A DNA stretch of 7,032 nt from Rhodobiaceae bacterium (lineage in GTDB: Bacteria > Pseudomonadota > Alphaproteobacteria > Rhizobiales > TMED25), in contig PAHC01000008.1 of the NCBI GenBank assembly GCA_002704755.1, positions 26,332 to 33,363 on the forward strand. The letters are read 5' to 3'. This document shows positions 1 through 5,964 of the stretch, piece after piece; the first letter of the stretch is position 1; each line of letters opens with the position of its first letter. The translations under genes were made by a program, and so were the position numbers. The notes below the pieces were generated by a model. That model was not told the origin of the DNA. It ran no database searches and saw nothing but the letters and a program-made list of their open reading frames with translations.

Positions 1-243
1 GCTATTTTACATACTGATATTAATAGGGACGGAATGTTACAAGGATTAAATTTTGAGGCTTCGAGGAAATTAGCACACGCGACAAGAATCCCCTTAATAC
101 TTAGCGGTGGATTAACATCAATAGATGAAATTCGAGATCTAAATCAACCTGAAAACATACTCTTTAAGGGGGCAATTATGGGTAAAGCTTTGTATGAGAA
201 AAAAATAGATCCTCGAGAAGCACTTGAAATATTAAATAGGTAA
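1..243 (+). CDS. hisA: HisA, ProFAR isomerase, C-terminal part (5' end outside window)
   Basis: This is the last 80 residues of 1-(5-phosphoribosyl)-5-[(5-phosphoribosylamino)methylideneamino]imidazole-4-carboxamide isomerase, which performs the Amadori rearrangement before the HisF/HisH step of histidine synthesis. The frame is open from base 1 and ends at TAA 241-243. Visible marks are TDINRDGMLQG (fragment residues 5-15), a late strand and loop of the (beta/alpha)8 barrel, the phosphate-binding LSGGLTS (34-40), and GAIMGKALYE (57-66), whose IMGKALY form is typical of HisA rather than HisF. Family members are about 240 residues, so roughly two thirds lies off the left edge. hisF follows after 13 bases, so the two are very probably cotranscribed. 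The internal ATG at 34 is a Met inside the barrel motif, not the start. Confidence 0.95.
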   Translation, partial: AILHTDINRDGMLQGLNFEASRKLAHATRIPLILSGGLTSIDEIRDLNQPENILFKGAIMGKALYEKKIDPREALEILNR

Positions 244-256
244 ATGGAAAAGAAAA

Positions 257-1015
257 TTGCTTAGATCAAGAATTATCCCGTGTTTGGATGTAAATAAAGG
301 CAGAGTGGTTAAAGGCACTAATTTTATTAACCTTCGGGATGCTGGTGATCCTGTGGAAGTTGCTAAAATATATGATGAGCAAGGGGCTGATGAACTCTGT
401 TTCTTAGATATAACTGCAAGCCATGAGAATAGAGACACTATATATGATATCGTTCAAAAGACAGCTGAAGTTTGTTTTATGCCACTCACTGTAGGTGGAG
501 GTATTAGTAAAGTTGATCACATACGAAAGCTTTTATTATCTGGAGCTGATAAGGTATCGATAAATTCAGCTGCCGTAATGAATAATATATTTGTTAGAGA
601 TGCTTCTGATAAATTTGGAGCGCAATGTATCGTTGTAGCTATAGATGCCAAAAGAAATAATATGGAAAATAAATGGGAAGTTTATACGCATGGAGGGCGA
701 AAAAATACAGAAATAGATGTATTAAATTATGCTGAGAAAGTTGTTGCATTAGGAGCAGGTGAATTACTTGTAACTTCAATGGATAGGGATGGTACAAAGC
801 TTGGTTTTGATAATTTACTAATTAAGAAAATAACAGAAATTGTCAATGTTCCTGTCATTGCAAGTGGGGGAGTAGGCAACTTACAACATCTCGTCGACGG
901 CATAAAAATTGGAGCTGCTGATGCAGTACTTGCTGCTTCAATTTTCCATTTTGGAGAATATTCAATTGTTGAAGCAAAGAAATATATGAAAGAAAATGGT
1001 ATTAAAATTAGGTAA
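257..1015 (+). CDS. hisF: HisF, imidazole glycerol phosphate synthase cyclase subunit
   Basis: HisF is the cyclase subunit of IGP synthase. With ammonia from the glutaminase HisH it converts PRFAR to imidazole glycerol phosphate and AICAR in the cytoplasm. The protein is 252 residues, the usual length. The N-terminus LRSRIIPCLDVNKGRVVKG carries the catalytic Asp at position 11, and VVAIDAKR places the second catalytic Asp at 130. VGGGI (79-83), TSMDRDGTK (173-181) and IASGGVG (201-207) are the barrel phosphate-binding and half-barrel repeat motifs. The start is TTG at 257. It gives the exact family N-terminus, the frame is closed by TAA at 233, and the ATG at 244 lies in another frame and stops after six codons. 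A weak purine-rich GGAAAAG at 246-252 precedes it. No hisH is in the window; it is expected upstream of hisA. Confidence 0.97.
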   Translation: MLRSRIIPCLDVNKGRVVKGTNFINLRDAGDPVEVAKIYDEQGADELCFLDITASHENRDTIYDIVQKTAEVCFMPLTVGGGISKVDHIRKLLLSGADKVSINSAAVMNNIFVRDASDKFGAQCIVVAIDAKRNNMENKWEVYTHGGRKNTEIDVLNYAEKVVALGAGELLVTSMDRDGTKLGFDNLLIKKITEIVNVPVIASGGVGNLQHLVDGIKIGAADAVLAASIFHFGEYSIVEAKKYMKENGIKIR

Positions 1016-1039
1016 TTTAATGTTAATAATATAATTAGG

Positions 1040-1357
1040 ATGAAGAATTTAGAATATTTAAAAGAACTTACAGAAATTATTACTGGCAGTGTTGAGAAGG
1101 ATCCAAGCATTTCATATACAGCTTCATTATTAAATGATCATCAGTTGTTAACAAAAAAGATAGGTGAGGAAGCAACAGAGGTAATAATATCCTCCCTTTC
1201 CCATGACTCAGATAATGTGAAGAGGGAGGCTGCAGATCTTCTGTATCACTTATTAGTATTACTTAAAAAAAATGAGCTTACCATCGATGATGTATGCCAC
1301 GAGCTATCCACAAGACATGGTGTTTCTGGCCACGATGAAAAAAAATCAAGAAAATAG
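1040..1357 (+). CDS. hisE: HisE, phosphoribosyl-ATP pyrophosphohydrolase
   Basis: HisE removes pyrophosphate from phosphoribosyl-ATP, the second step of histidine synthesis. The protein is 105 residues and stands alone, not fused to HisI. This arrangement is typical of alphaproteobacteria, where hisI is a separate gene. Family signatures are DPSISYTASLL (21-31), KKIGEEATEVIIS (residues 39-51), whose acidic residues bind magnesium in this MazG-like all-alpha fold, and EAADLLYHLLVLL (64-76). The ATG at 1040 is the only sensible start. The AGGA at 1037-1040 overlaps the start codon, so it is not a useful Shine-Dalgarno site, and translation may be coupled to hisF, which ends 24 bases upstream. 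An A8 run at 1338-1345 lies five codons before the stop and is described separately. Confidence 0.96.
   Translation: MKNLEYLKELTEIITGSVEKDPSISYTASLLNDHQLLTKKIGEEATEVIISSLSHDSDNVKREAADLLYHLLVLLKKNELTIDDVCHELSTRHGVSGHDEKKSRK
1338..1345 (+). other. A8 run near the hisE end; a -1 slip reads in frame into coaA
   Basis: Eight consecutive A residues include the heptamer A AAA AAA in register with the hisE codons (GAA AAA AAA TCA). The coaA frame is closed by TGA at 1336-1338 but is open from the run through to the coaA ATG at 1363. A -1 ribosomal slip, or one extra A added by RNA polymerase, would bypass the hisE TAG and make a HisE-CoaA fusion with a short linker. No downstream stimulatory structure is obvious. 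That it is used is speculation. Confidence 0.3.
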
Positions 1358-1362
1358 CATTA

Positions 1363-2313
1363 ATGCCTCCATCGATAAACCAGAACTCCCCATATATTAT
1401 TTTTTCAAGAGATGAATGGGCCAATCTTGGATTTGGAACAACTTTATCTTTATCAGAAAATGAAGTAAGTGCATTAAGGGGTTTAAATGAGCCCATGTCC
1501 CTAGAAGAGGTTAGAGATGTATACCTTCCAATTTCTAGGCTTTTGGACTTATATATTTCTGCAACAAAAAAATTATTTAATGCAACAAACACTTTTCTTG
1601 GAAAAAAAAATATCAAAGTACCATTTATTATTGGAGTAGCAGGGTCTGTGGCTGTAGGTAAAAGCACTACCTCAAGAGTCCTTCAAGCTTTATTATCTAA
1701 ATGGTCTAAAAATATTAGTGTTTCACTAGTTAATACTGATGGTTTTTTATTGAGTAATAATGAACTTGAAAGTAAAAATCTAATGGATCGGAAGGGCTTC
1801 CCAGAAAGTTATAACTTATCAAAGTTACTAAATTTTTTAAATGAAGTAAAATCGGGAAAAGAGAACATAAAAGCCCCTATATATTCACACTTGTTGTATG
1901 ATATCTTACCAGATGAATATCATACCGTTAATAAACCAGATATTTTAATAATTGAGGGCTTAAATGTTTTACAACCAGCCCCACTTCCTCAAAACGGAAA
2001 TGCAATTCCATATGTTTCTGACTATTTTGATTTTTCAATCTTTGTTGATTCTGATCACACTCATATTCAGAAATGGTATGTTGAACGTTTTTTAAAATTA
2101 AAATCAACTGCATTTCAGCAACCAGATGCTTATTTTAATAAATACTCAAATTTAACAGATAGTGAAGCAGTAAAAGTTGCAAATGAATTGTGGAATAAAA
2201 TCAACTATATAAATTTGATTGAAAACATCTTACCGACTAGACAAAGAGCTAGTCTTATTATTAGAAAATCTGTTAATCACTATGTGGATCAGATTTCTCT
2301 GAGAAAACTATAA
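1363..2313 (+). CDS. coaA: CoaA, type I pantothenate kinase
   Basis: CoaA phosphorylates pantothenate with ATP, the first and normally rate-setting step of coenzyme A synthesis. At 316 residues it matches the E. coli enzyme in length and aligns along its whole length from memory. The P-loop is GSVAVGKS (94-101, Lys100), followed by TTSRVLQALL. NTDGF (124-128) supplies the Asp equivalent to E. coli Asp127, and YSHLLYD (174-180) the His equivalent to His177. KGFPESY (144-150), DILIIEGLNVLQ (193-204) and NILPTRQRASLI (288-299) are further family blocks. ATG 1363 is chosen because the frame is closed by TGA at 1336 and no other standard start lies between. It begins 5 bases after the hisE stop, with no clear Shine-Dalgarno sequence. 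The 3' end overlaps the opposing kinase gene by 25 bases. Confidence 0.96.
   Translation: MPPSINQNSPYIIFSRDEWANLGFGTTLSLSENEVSALRGLNEPMSLEEVRDVYLPISRLLDLYISATKKLFNATNTFLGKKNIKVPFIIGVAGSVAVGKSTTSRVLQALLSKWSKNISVSLVNTDGFLLSNNELESKNLMDRKGFPESYNLSKLLNFLNEVKSGKENIKAPIYSHLLYDILPDEYHTVNKPDILIIEGLNVLQPAPLPQNGNAIPYVSDYFDFSIFVDSDHTHIQKWYVERFLKLKSTAFQQPDAYFNKYSNLTDSEAVKVANELWNKINYINLIENILPTRQRASLIIRKSVNHYVDQISLRKL
2289..2313. other. Convergent 3' overlap of coaA and the PfkB-family kinase gene
   Basis: The coaA stop TAA (2311-2313) and the kinase stop TGA (complement of 2289-2291) lie inside each other's coding sequence, giving a 25-base tail-to-tail overlap. A small near-palindrome, TTTCTC T GAGAAA (2294-2306), sits in the overlap. 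It lacks a GC-rich stem and an adjacent T-run, so I do not call a terminator. Confidence 0.9.
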
Positions 2314-3293
2314 ATCCCCTCTTTATATTCTTTGATTTTCTTGATATCTAGTTTTCCGCCATAAATTGTGATAATTTGGGAAGCAAGGTAATTGGCACAT
2401 TTTAGACACACATCCGGCTTTTTGCCATTTAGGTGAGCTTTTATATAACCTGAAACAAATAAATCCCCAGCACCTGTTGTATCAAGGATGTTTTCAACAT
2501 CAATTGAATTTTCATTGTAAATTTTATTATTGTTTATCACGGTTGCCCCATTATTTCCTGATGTCATTATCAATGAGTCGATATTTTTTGAATGATTAGT
2601 CATTTTTTTTAGGAGATTTGCTTCCTCTTCTTCTTCAAATAGGCATATCATCTCAGCTTTATTTCCAAATAAAAGGCTGATTTTATTTGCATAAATTAAG
2701 TCAAAGAAATCAGACCTAAATTGATCAACACAATTTACATCCGACAGTGAAATTGCTGTAAATCCATTTTGCTCTTTAGTCTTACGAAATGATCTTTCAA
2801 TTATTTTTTTACCATCATCTAAGTAATAAATATAACCTTCAATAAATGTTCCATTTAAATTCTTGAACAGATTATCTTGAATATCCTTCGAAGTTAATTG
2901 AACAGATGCACCCAAATAAGTATTCATCGTCCGCTCGCCATCTGGAGTTACATATATAATGGACCTTCCAGTATGAGCATATTTATCAAGTACAATGCCA
3001 TCACCTGCAAGATTATAGTCTTGTAATTTTTTTATATAAATTTCACCAAATTTATCATTACCTATTTTCCCAACAAAACGGACTTCTTCATCCATAATAG
3101 ATAATCCACAGGCACTATTATTAGCACTTCCACCAATAATTATATTTTGGTCAGAAGCCTGTAATTGAAGATTATTGGCATCCGTCAATGTGATAATTTT
3201 CATTTTACCCTTATCATCAGGATGTAATAATTTATCATAATTAATATGGGATATTAGATCTACAATAGCATTCCCAATAAATAGTGTATGCAT
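2289..3293 (-). CDS. PfkB-family kinase, probable adenosine kinase
   Basis: This is a 334-residue ribokinase/PfkB-fold protein that should transfer the ATP gamma-phosphate to a sugar hydroxyl. The N-terminal FIGNAIVDLI (5-14) with substrate Asp12, GGSANNSACG (54-63), DGERTMNTYLGAS (118-130) and DTTGAGDLFVSGY (271-283) with catalytic Asp277 and its anion hole are all present. The ERTMNTYLGA block and overall layout resemble proteins annotated as adenosine kinase in alphaproteobacteria. That points to purine salvage, but the substrate cannot be proved from sequence. A short acidic stretch, FEEEEEAN (219-226), is local decoration. The start is ATG 3293; an in-frame TAG lies 21 bases upstream. 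No Shine-Dalgarno sequence is visible. It is last in the dnaK-dnaJ-dapB-gpmA series, 27 bases after gpmA. The TGA stop lies inside the end of coaA. Confidence 0.88.
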   Translation of the reverse strand: MHTLFIGNAIVDLISHINYDKLLHPDDKGKMKIITLTDANNLQLQASDQNIIIGGSANNSACGLSIMDEEVRFVGKIGNDKFGEIYIKKLQDYNLAGDGIVLDKYAHTGRSIIYVTPDGERTMNTYLGASVQLTSKDIQDNLFKNLNGTFIEGYIYYLDDGKKIIERSFRKTKEQNGFTAISLSDVNCVDQFRSDFFDLIYANKISLLFGNKAEMICLFEEEEEANLLKKMTNHSKNIDSLIMTSGNNGATVINNNKIYNENSIDVENILDTTGAGDLFVSGYIKAHLNGKKPDVCLKCANYLASQIITIYGGKLDIKKIKEYKEGIYSFLREI

Positions 3294-3320
3294 GTTAATA
3301 ATATAACTAAGCTATTTGGT

Positions 3321-3941
3321 TTAATATCTTTTGACGAATAGTTCGGTTTTTTTTATCATCTTCTTGTTTCCGAACTCATAGACAATTGGAATCCCTGTAG
3401 TTATTTCAACATTAACTATCTCATCTTCACTAAGTTCTTCTACATGCATTATAATAGATCTAAGGGAGTTACCATGTGCAGTAATTATTACATTTTCGTC
3501 ATTATAAAGCTTGGGTAAAATATTATCTTTAAAGTAAGGTATGGTTCTATTTGAGGTATCTTTGAGACTCTCTCCATTTTCTGGAGCTACATCATAGGAT
3601 CTTCTCCATATTTTTACCTGTTCATCCCCCCATTTTTTACGAGCCTCATCCTTATTTAAACCTGTAAGGTCACCATAGTTCCTCTCATTTAATGCTTTAT
3701 CAGAAATTATTTCTATATCTTTCTTGAGTATGTATAGGACAATCTCAAGTGTATTTTTTGCTCGTTTAAGGGCGCTGGTAAAAGCATGATTAATATCAAC
3801 TTTTAGGTTTTGAATTGCAAATGCTGCTAATTTTGCTTCAATTTTTCCTTGATCTGTTAGGCTAACATCTTCCCAACCCGTGAATAAATTTAATTTATTC
3901 CATTCACTTTCACCGTGCCTTAATAGTATTAATTTTGCCAT
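3321..3941 (-). CDS. gpmA: GpmA, 2,3-bisphosphoglycerate-dependent phosphoglycerate mutase (short form)
   Basis: GpmA interconverts 3- and 2-phosphoglycerate in glycolysis and gluconeogenesis through a phosphohistidine intermediate. LLRHGESEWN (6-15) has the phosphorylated His9, FTGWEDVSLTDQG (20-32) follows, SALKRAKNTL (56-65) holds Arg60, LNERNYGDLTGLNK (84-97) holds the acid-base Glu86, and ITAHGNSLR (153-161) holds the second catalytic His156. The protein is 206 residues against about 250 for E. coli. It lacks the loop insertion between WRR (112-114) and GESL (123-126) and most of the C-terminal tail. Alphaproteobacterial GpmA proteins are commonly this short, so it need not be truncated. 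The ATG 3941 start is supported by a good Shine-Dalgarno sequence. The gene starts 8 bases after dapB. Confidence 0.94.
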   Translation of the reverse strand: MAKLILLRHGESEWNKLNLFTGWEDVSLTDQGKIEAKLAAFAIQNLKVDINHAFTSALKRAKNTLEIVLYILKKDIEIISDKALNERNYGDLTGLNKDEARKKWGDEQVKIWRRSYDVAPENGESLKDTSNRTIPYFKDNILPKLYNDENVIITAHGNSLRSIIMHVEELSEDEIVNVEITTGIPIVYEFGNKKMIKKTELFVKRY

Positions 3942-3945
3942 ATTT

Positions 3946-3951
3946 ACCTCT
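3946..3951 (-). promoter_or_regulatory. Shine-Dalgarno site of gpmA overlapping the dapB stop codon
   Basis: On the minus strand the sequence reads AGAGGT, then four bases, then the gpmA ATG. The TAG stop of dapB (3950-3952) shares the AG of this site. Ribosomes finishing dapB therefore sit on the gpmA ribosome-binding site, so translational coupling is likely. The site confirms the gpmA start. Confidence 0.75.
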
Positions 3952-4750
3952 AATTTCTTATGTTCAGTACATCATCCATATTATAAAATCCTGGCTCTTT
4001 ATCGAGTGACCATTTTGCAGCGTGCATAGCGCCTTTTACAAATATTTGTCTACTTAAAGCGCTATGTGAGATTTTAAGTATTTCACTATCTCCAGCGAAT
4101 AAAACAGTGTGTTCTCCTACAACCTCTCCGCCTCTAATTGTTGAGAATCCAATTGTGTTTTTTTGTCTTGCGCCTGTATTACCGTATCTTTCATAAACAG
4201 CATTTTCATCAAGCTTTATTTTTCTGCCTTCAGCTGCAGCTTCACCCAATAGAAGTGCGGTGCCTGATGGTGAGTCTACTTTTTTATTATGATGCATTTC
4301 AACAATTTCAATATCAAAATCAGTTAACAAAGAAGCAATCTCTCTCGTTAGTTTTGCCATTATATTTATTCCTAAACTCATATTACCAGATTGCACAATT
4401 ACAGCATGTCTTGAAGCACCTCTGATATTATCAAAGTCTTTATTTGTTAGACCTGTTGTTCCAATTATGTGAGATATTCGAGCTTGTGCAGCAAGCACAC
4501 TATTTTCAATTGTTGTTTTTGGGTTTGTGAAATCAATAATTACATCAGCTGATTTTACCAATGTAATTGGATCGTCAACGATTTTTATTTTGATTGGTTT
4601 TTCTTGGATAAGTTCTCCAATATCTTTTCCAATCCAGGGAGATTGTGCACTTTCTGTTGCGCCTATAATTTCTATATTTTGATCGTGATAGGCAAATTTT
4701 ATTAACTCTTTACCCATTCTACCAGCAGCACCAGCAATAATTAGTTTCAT
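3950..4750 (-). CDS. dapB: DapB, 4-hydroxy-tetrahydrodipicolinate reductase
   Basis: DapB reduces hydroxy-tetrahydrodipicolinate with NAD(P)H on the way to meso-diaminopimelate and lysine, so it feeds peptidoglycan and protein synthesis. The protein is 266 residues, normal length. The Rossmann dinucleotide loop is GAAGRMG (7-13), with ATES at 31-34 after the second strand. IDFTNP (72-77) and IIGTTGL (95-101) line the cofactor pocket. The catalytic block EMHHNKKVDSPSGTA (151-165) contains His153 and Lys157, equivalent to E. coli His159 and Lys163. IGFSTIRGGEVVGEH (200-214) is the C-terminal substrate-domain block. ATG 4750 places the Rossmann loop at the usual distance. Its upstream region is weak in Shine-Dalgarno character and is covered by an inverted repeat. 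It lies between dnaJ (59 bases) and gpmA (8 bases), an arrangement familiar in alphaproteobacteria. Confidence 0.96.
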   Translation of the reverse strand: MKLIIAGAAGRMGKELIKFAYHDQNIEIIGATESAQSPWIGKDIGELIQEKPIKIKIVDDPITLVKSADVIIDFTNPKTTIENSVLAAQARISHIIGTTGLTNKDFDNIRGASRHAVIVQSGNMSLGINIMAKLTREIASLLTDFDIEIVEMHHNKKVDSPSGTALLLGEAAAEGRKIKLDENAVYERYGNTGARQKNTIGFSTIRGGEVVGEHTVLFAGDSEILKISHSALSRQIFVKGAMHAAKWSLDKEPGFYNMDDVLNIRN

Positions 4751-4755
4751 AGTTT

Positions 4756-4786
4756 TCTCAATTTAAAATATTTTGGTCAATTGAGA
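4756..4786 (-). promoter_or_regulatory. 8-bp inverted repeat over the dapB ribosome-binding region
   Basis: Perfect arms TCTCAATT (4756-4763) and AATTGAGA (4779-4786) flank a 15-base loop in the gap between dnaJ and dapB. In the minus-strand transcript the 3' arm AAUUGAGA ends five bases before the dapB AUG and contains the only purine-rich, Shine-Dalgarno-like GAGA. The hairpin could therefore mask initiation, or it could be an operator or a remnant terminator. The stem is AU-rich and probably weak, and no U-run follows, so a classical terminator is unlikely. A TTGACC -35-like hexamer begins inside the 5' arm (its first bases are part of the repeat) but has no good -10 at 17 bases. Function is inferred. 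Confidence 0.4.
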
Positions 4787-4809
4787 GTCATATTACGACG
4801 AAATAAAAT

Positions 4810-5934
4810 TTAATGCCACAAGTCTCTTAATTTTTTAAAGAAACCATCGCTTACGGGGTTATTTTTTTCATCTGATATATTTTGAAACTCTTCAAGCAAC
4901 TTTTTTTGTTTTTTATTCAGATTTACTGGGGTTTCAACAGATATCTGTAAATGTAGATCACCAAAATTTTTTTGTCTCAGGATTGGCATACCCTTTCCAC
5001 GTAATCTAAGATGCTTATTATTTTGAGATCCTTCTGGTATGCTTACGCTTAGTTTAGAACCATCTATCGTAGGTATATCAATTTGTCCACCAAGGGCAGC
5101 TGTAGCCATTGATACGGGAACATTACAGTATAAATCAGAACCATCTCTCTGGAAAAGCTTATGCGGCTTTATTGAGACAAAAATATACAAATCTCCGGTT
5201 CTCCCTCCTCTTAATCCAGCTTCTCCTTGTCCGCTTAGTCTTATTCTATTTCCATCTTCTACCCCTGCAGGGATATTAATACTTAGTTTTTTAGGTTTTT
5301 TTACCCTTCCCTGACCACCACAGGATTTACATGGATTTACAACTATTTGGCCGCTACCATTACATGACGTGCAACTTCTCTCAATCATAAAAAAACCCTG
5401 GCTTGCTCTTGTTTTTCCGGACCCCTGGCAATTTGGGCAAACTATTGGGGACTCTCCATTTACTCCACCATTCCCTTTACAACCGGAACATTCAGTATTT
5501 ATTGGGACATTTATTGTATCTGATTTACCATTATAGGCTTCTTCGAGTGTAATCTCTAAAGTATATCTTAAGTCTGAACCTCTATTGGAGGTTTCTCTAG
5601 ACCTTGTTGAATTTGAAAAATCACCAAAGAAATCATTGAAAATATCTGAAAATGCGGATGAAAAATTACCATCGAATCCACCAGAGTGGTTGCCTCTACC
5701 ACCACCTCCATCAAATGCTGCATGACCATATCTATCGTATGCGGCTCTAGATTCCGGATTCTTAAGTCTTTCATACGCTTCAGAAATTTCTTTGAACTTT
5801 GCTTCAGCTTCTGGCTTGCCAGCGTTATGATCTGGATGGTATTCTTTTGCTAACTTTCTGAAAGAACTTTTTAGTGTTTTGTCATCACAACTTTTATCAA
5901 CACCTAATATTTCATAATAATCTTTTTTTTCCAT
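4810..5934 (-). CDS. dnaJ: DnaJ, Hsp40 co-chaperone
   Basis: DnaJ delivers unfolded proteins to DnaK and stimulates its ATPase. The protein is 374 residues, full length, with classical type I architecture. The J-domain (about 1-72) carries the HPD motif at 33-35 within KEYHPDHNAG. A Gly/Phe-rich linker spans about 75-110. The zinc region has four CxxCxGxG repeats starting at Cys149, Cys166, Cys188 and Cys202 (CSGCKGNG, CPNCQGSG, CTSCNGSG, CKSCGGQG). The C-terminal substrate-binding and dimerisation domains follow from about 215. All eight zinc cysteines are present. The start is ATG 5934, with a GGAGA Shine-Dalgarno sequence. It begins 30 bases after dnaK, so dnaK-dnaJ is almost certainly one operon. 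An A8 run occupies codons 2-4. Confidence 0.97.
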   Translation of the reverse strand: MEKKDYYEILGVDKSCDDKTLKSSFRKLAKEYHPDHNAGKPEAEAKFKEISEAYERLKNPESRAAYDRYGHAAFDGGGGRGNHSGGFDGNFSSAFSDIFNDFFGDFSNSTRSRETSNRGSDLRYTLEITLEEAYNGKSDTINVPINTECSGCKGNGGVNGESPIVCPNCQGSGKTRASQGFFMIERSCTSCNGSGQIVVNPCKSCGGQGRVKKPKKLSINIPAGVEDGNRIRLSGQGEAGLRGGRTGDLYIFVSIKPHKLFQRDGSDLYCNVPVSMATAALGGQIDIPTIDGSKLSVSIPEGSQNNKHLRLRGKGMPILRQKNFGDLHLQISVETPVNLNKKQKKLLEEFQNISDEKNNPVSDGFFKKLRDLWH

Positions 5935-5943
5935 ATTAGTGTG

Positions 5944-5948
5944 TCTCC
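5944..5948 (-). promoter_or_regulatory. Shine-Dalgarno site of dnaJ
   Basis: The minus strand reads GGAGA with nine bases to the dnaJ ATG at 5934. It is among the strongest ribosome-binding sites in the window and fixes the start, in contrast to the poor sites before hisE, coaA, dapB and the PfkB kinase. Confidence 0.75.
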
Positions 5949-5964
5949 AAAAATAAAAGGGTTT

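Noticed and set aside
727..1110. 127-residue open frame on the minus strand across the end of hisF and start of hisE
   Set aside because: It is antisense to two well-supported genes, its protein is low-complexity Ser/Ile/Leu-rich with no recognisable domain, and it has no ribosome-binding site I can support. It is a frame shadow.
1278..1667. 129-residue open frame on the minus strand over the hisE-coaA junction
   Set aside because: It lies opposite clear coding sequence of both genes and has no family features. It is a by-product of AT-rich codon use.
2294..2330. Possible bidirectional terminator at the coaA/kinase junction
   Set aside because: The palindrome TTTCTC T GAGAAA is AT-rich, has an effective stem of about five pairs, and no uninterrupted T-run follows on either strand.
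4138..4425. 95-residue open frame on the plus strand inside dapB
   Set aside because: It is antisense to conserved dapB. The Leu/Gln/Phe-rich translation is typical of a shadow frame, not a membrane protein.
4774..4809. Possible sigma-70 promoter for dapB on the minus strand (TTGACC at about 4773-4783)
   Set aside because: The -35-like hexamer is fair, but the expected -10 position reads GAAAAC, and moving the spacing does not give a convincing TATAAT. It is too weak to call.
5039..5314. 91-residue open frame on the plus strand inside dnaJ
   Set aside because: It lies opposite the DnaJ zinc and C-terminal domains, and its Pro/Ser/Leu-rich product matches no family.
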